A stretch of DNA of 22,261 bases from DASRTE01 sp035656095. Its GTDB lineage: Bacteria > Actinomycetota > Actinomycetes > Jiangellales > Jiangellaceae. The first letter of the stretch is position 1. Every line of letters begins with the position of its first letter. The stretch lies in contig DASRTE010000037.1 in NCBI GenBank assembly GCA_035656095.1, positions 1 to 22,261 of the forward strand, written 5' to 3'. The notes under the pieces are model-generated. The model had not been told where the DNA came from. It made no database searches and worked only from the letters and a program-made list of their open reading frames with translations. Below, one piece after another: positions 22,180 to 22,261 of the stretch. A program made the position numbers and the translations under genes.

Positions 22180-22214
22180 GAAGTAACGCGGCCAAACCCC
22201 GCGGTCGTTACTTC
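22180..22214. repeat. Inverted repeat GAAGTAACG / CGTTACTTC near the window end
   Basis: GAAGTAACG at 22180-22188 is the exact reverse complement of CGTTACTTC at 22206-22214, with 17 bases between. An inner GCGG/CCGC could lengthen the stem with a 4-base bulge. It has no T-run on either side. It may be an operator or terminator for a gene beyond the window; the rest of 22047-22261 shows no gene. Confidence 0.5.
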
Positions 22215-22261
22215 AGATGACACGCGTCGTGCGCGCGCCCGATAAGCGTGTCCATGCAGGG

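Overview
The window is high-GC, gene-dense actinobacterial chromosome. The minus-strand block etfB-etfA, cysteine desulfurase, mnmA, MetE-like protein, ligA and gatC-gatA-gatB is the conserved backbone seen in Actinomycetes; in Mycobacterium tuberculosis the same genes lie in the same order around Rv3029c-Rv3009c. The LigA and GatA sequences and frequent GTG starts with 1-4 bp overlaps fit a Propionibacteriales-like host (Nocardioides or Aeromicrobium type). This placement is inference from remembered family resemblance, not from a search.

Layout. (1) 1-737: 3' part of a DUF4097 repeat protein cut by the window edge. (2) 744-2061: a compact unit not explained by ordinary annotation. One gene, an AbiEi-type helix-turn-helix joined to a DUF559/Vsr-like nuclease domain, lies between long inverted repeats. 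The outer 23 bp are identical and the similarity runs ungapped for about 77 bp. I read it as a single-gene mobile element or selfish nuclease cassette without a recognisable transposase. (3) 2114-6291: a plus-strand redox operon with its own promoter: a two-CCG-domain Fe-S protein with several missing ligands, a GlcD-type FAD enzyme, an unknown 86-residue protein and a luciferase-like flavin or F420 enzyme. (4) 6316-9840: gatC-gatA-gatB with a 69-residue single-span membrane protein between gatA and gatB, coupled to both by 4-bp overlaps. (5) 9897-15452: nitroreductase, an HTH_42-type protein with a QxQ motif, a DUF4190/septum-formation membrane protein, ligA with an extra segment of about 32 residues, and a MetE-like protein, all on the minus strand. 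(6) 15461-17029: a TetR regulator and alpha/beta hydrolase on the plus strand, set into the backbone between the MetE-like gene and mnmA. A palindrome fills the spacer of the tetR promoter and recurs at the start of the hydrolase gene. (7) 17007-21150: mnmA, cysteine desulfurase, etfA, etfB. (8) 21151-22261: a 386-base gap, a small secreted protein with an uncertain start, a terminator and a terminal inverted repeat.

How the genes work together: GatCAB (Gln/Asn-tRNA amidation), MnmA with the cysteine desulfurase (tRNA 2-thiouridine) and LigA are information-processing housekeeping genes. EtfAB carries electrons from acyl-CoA-type dehydrogenases. The redox operon probably oxidises a small unidentified substrate. 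No rRNA, tRNA, CRISPR array or recognisable transposase was seen.
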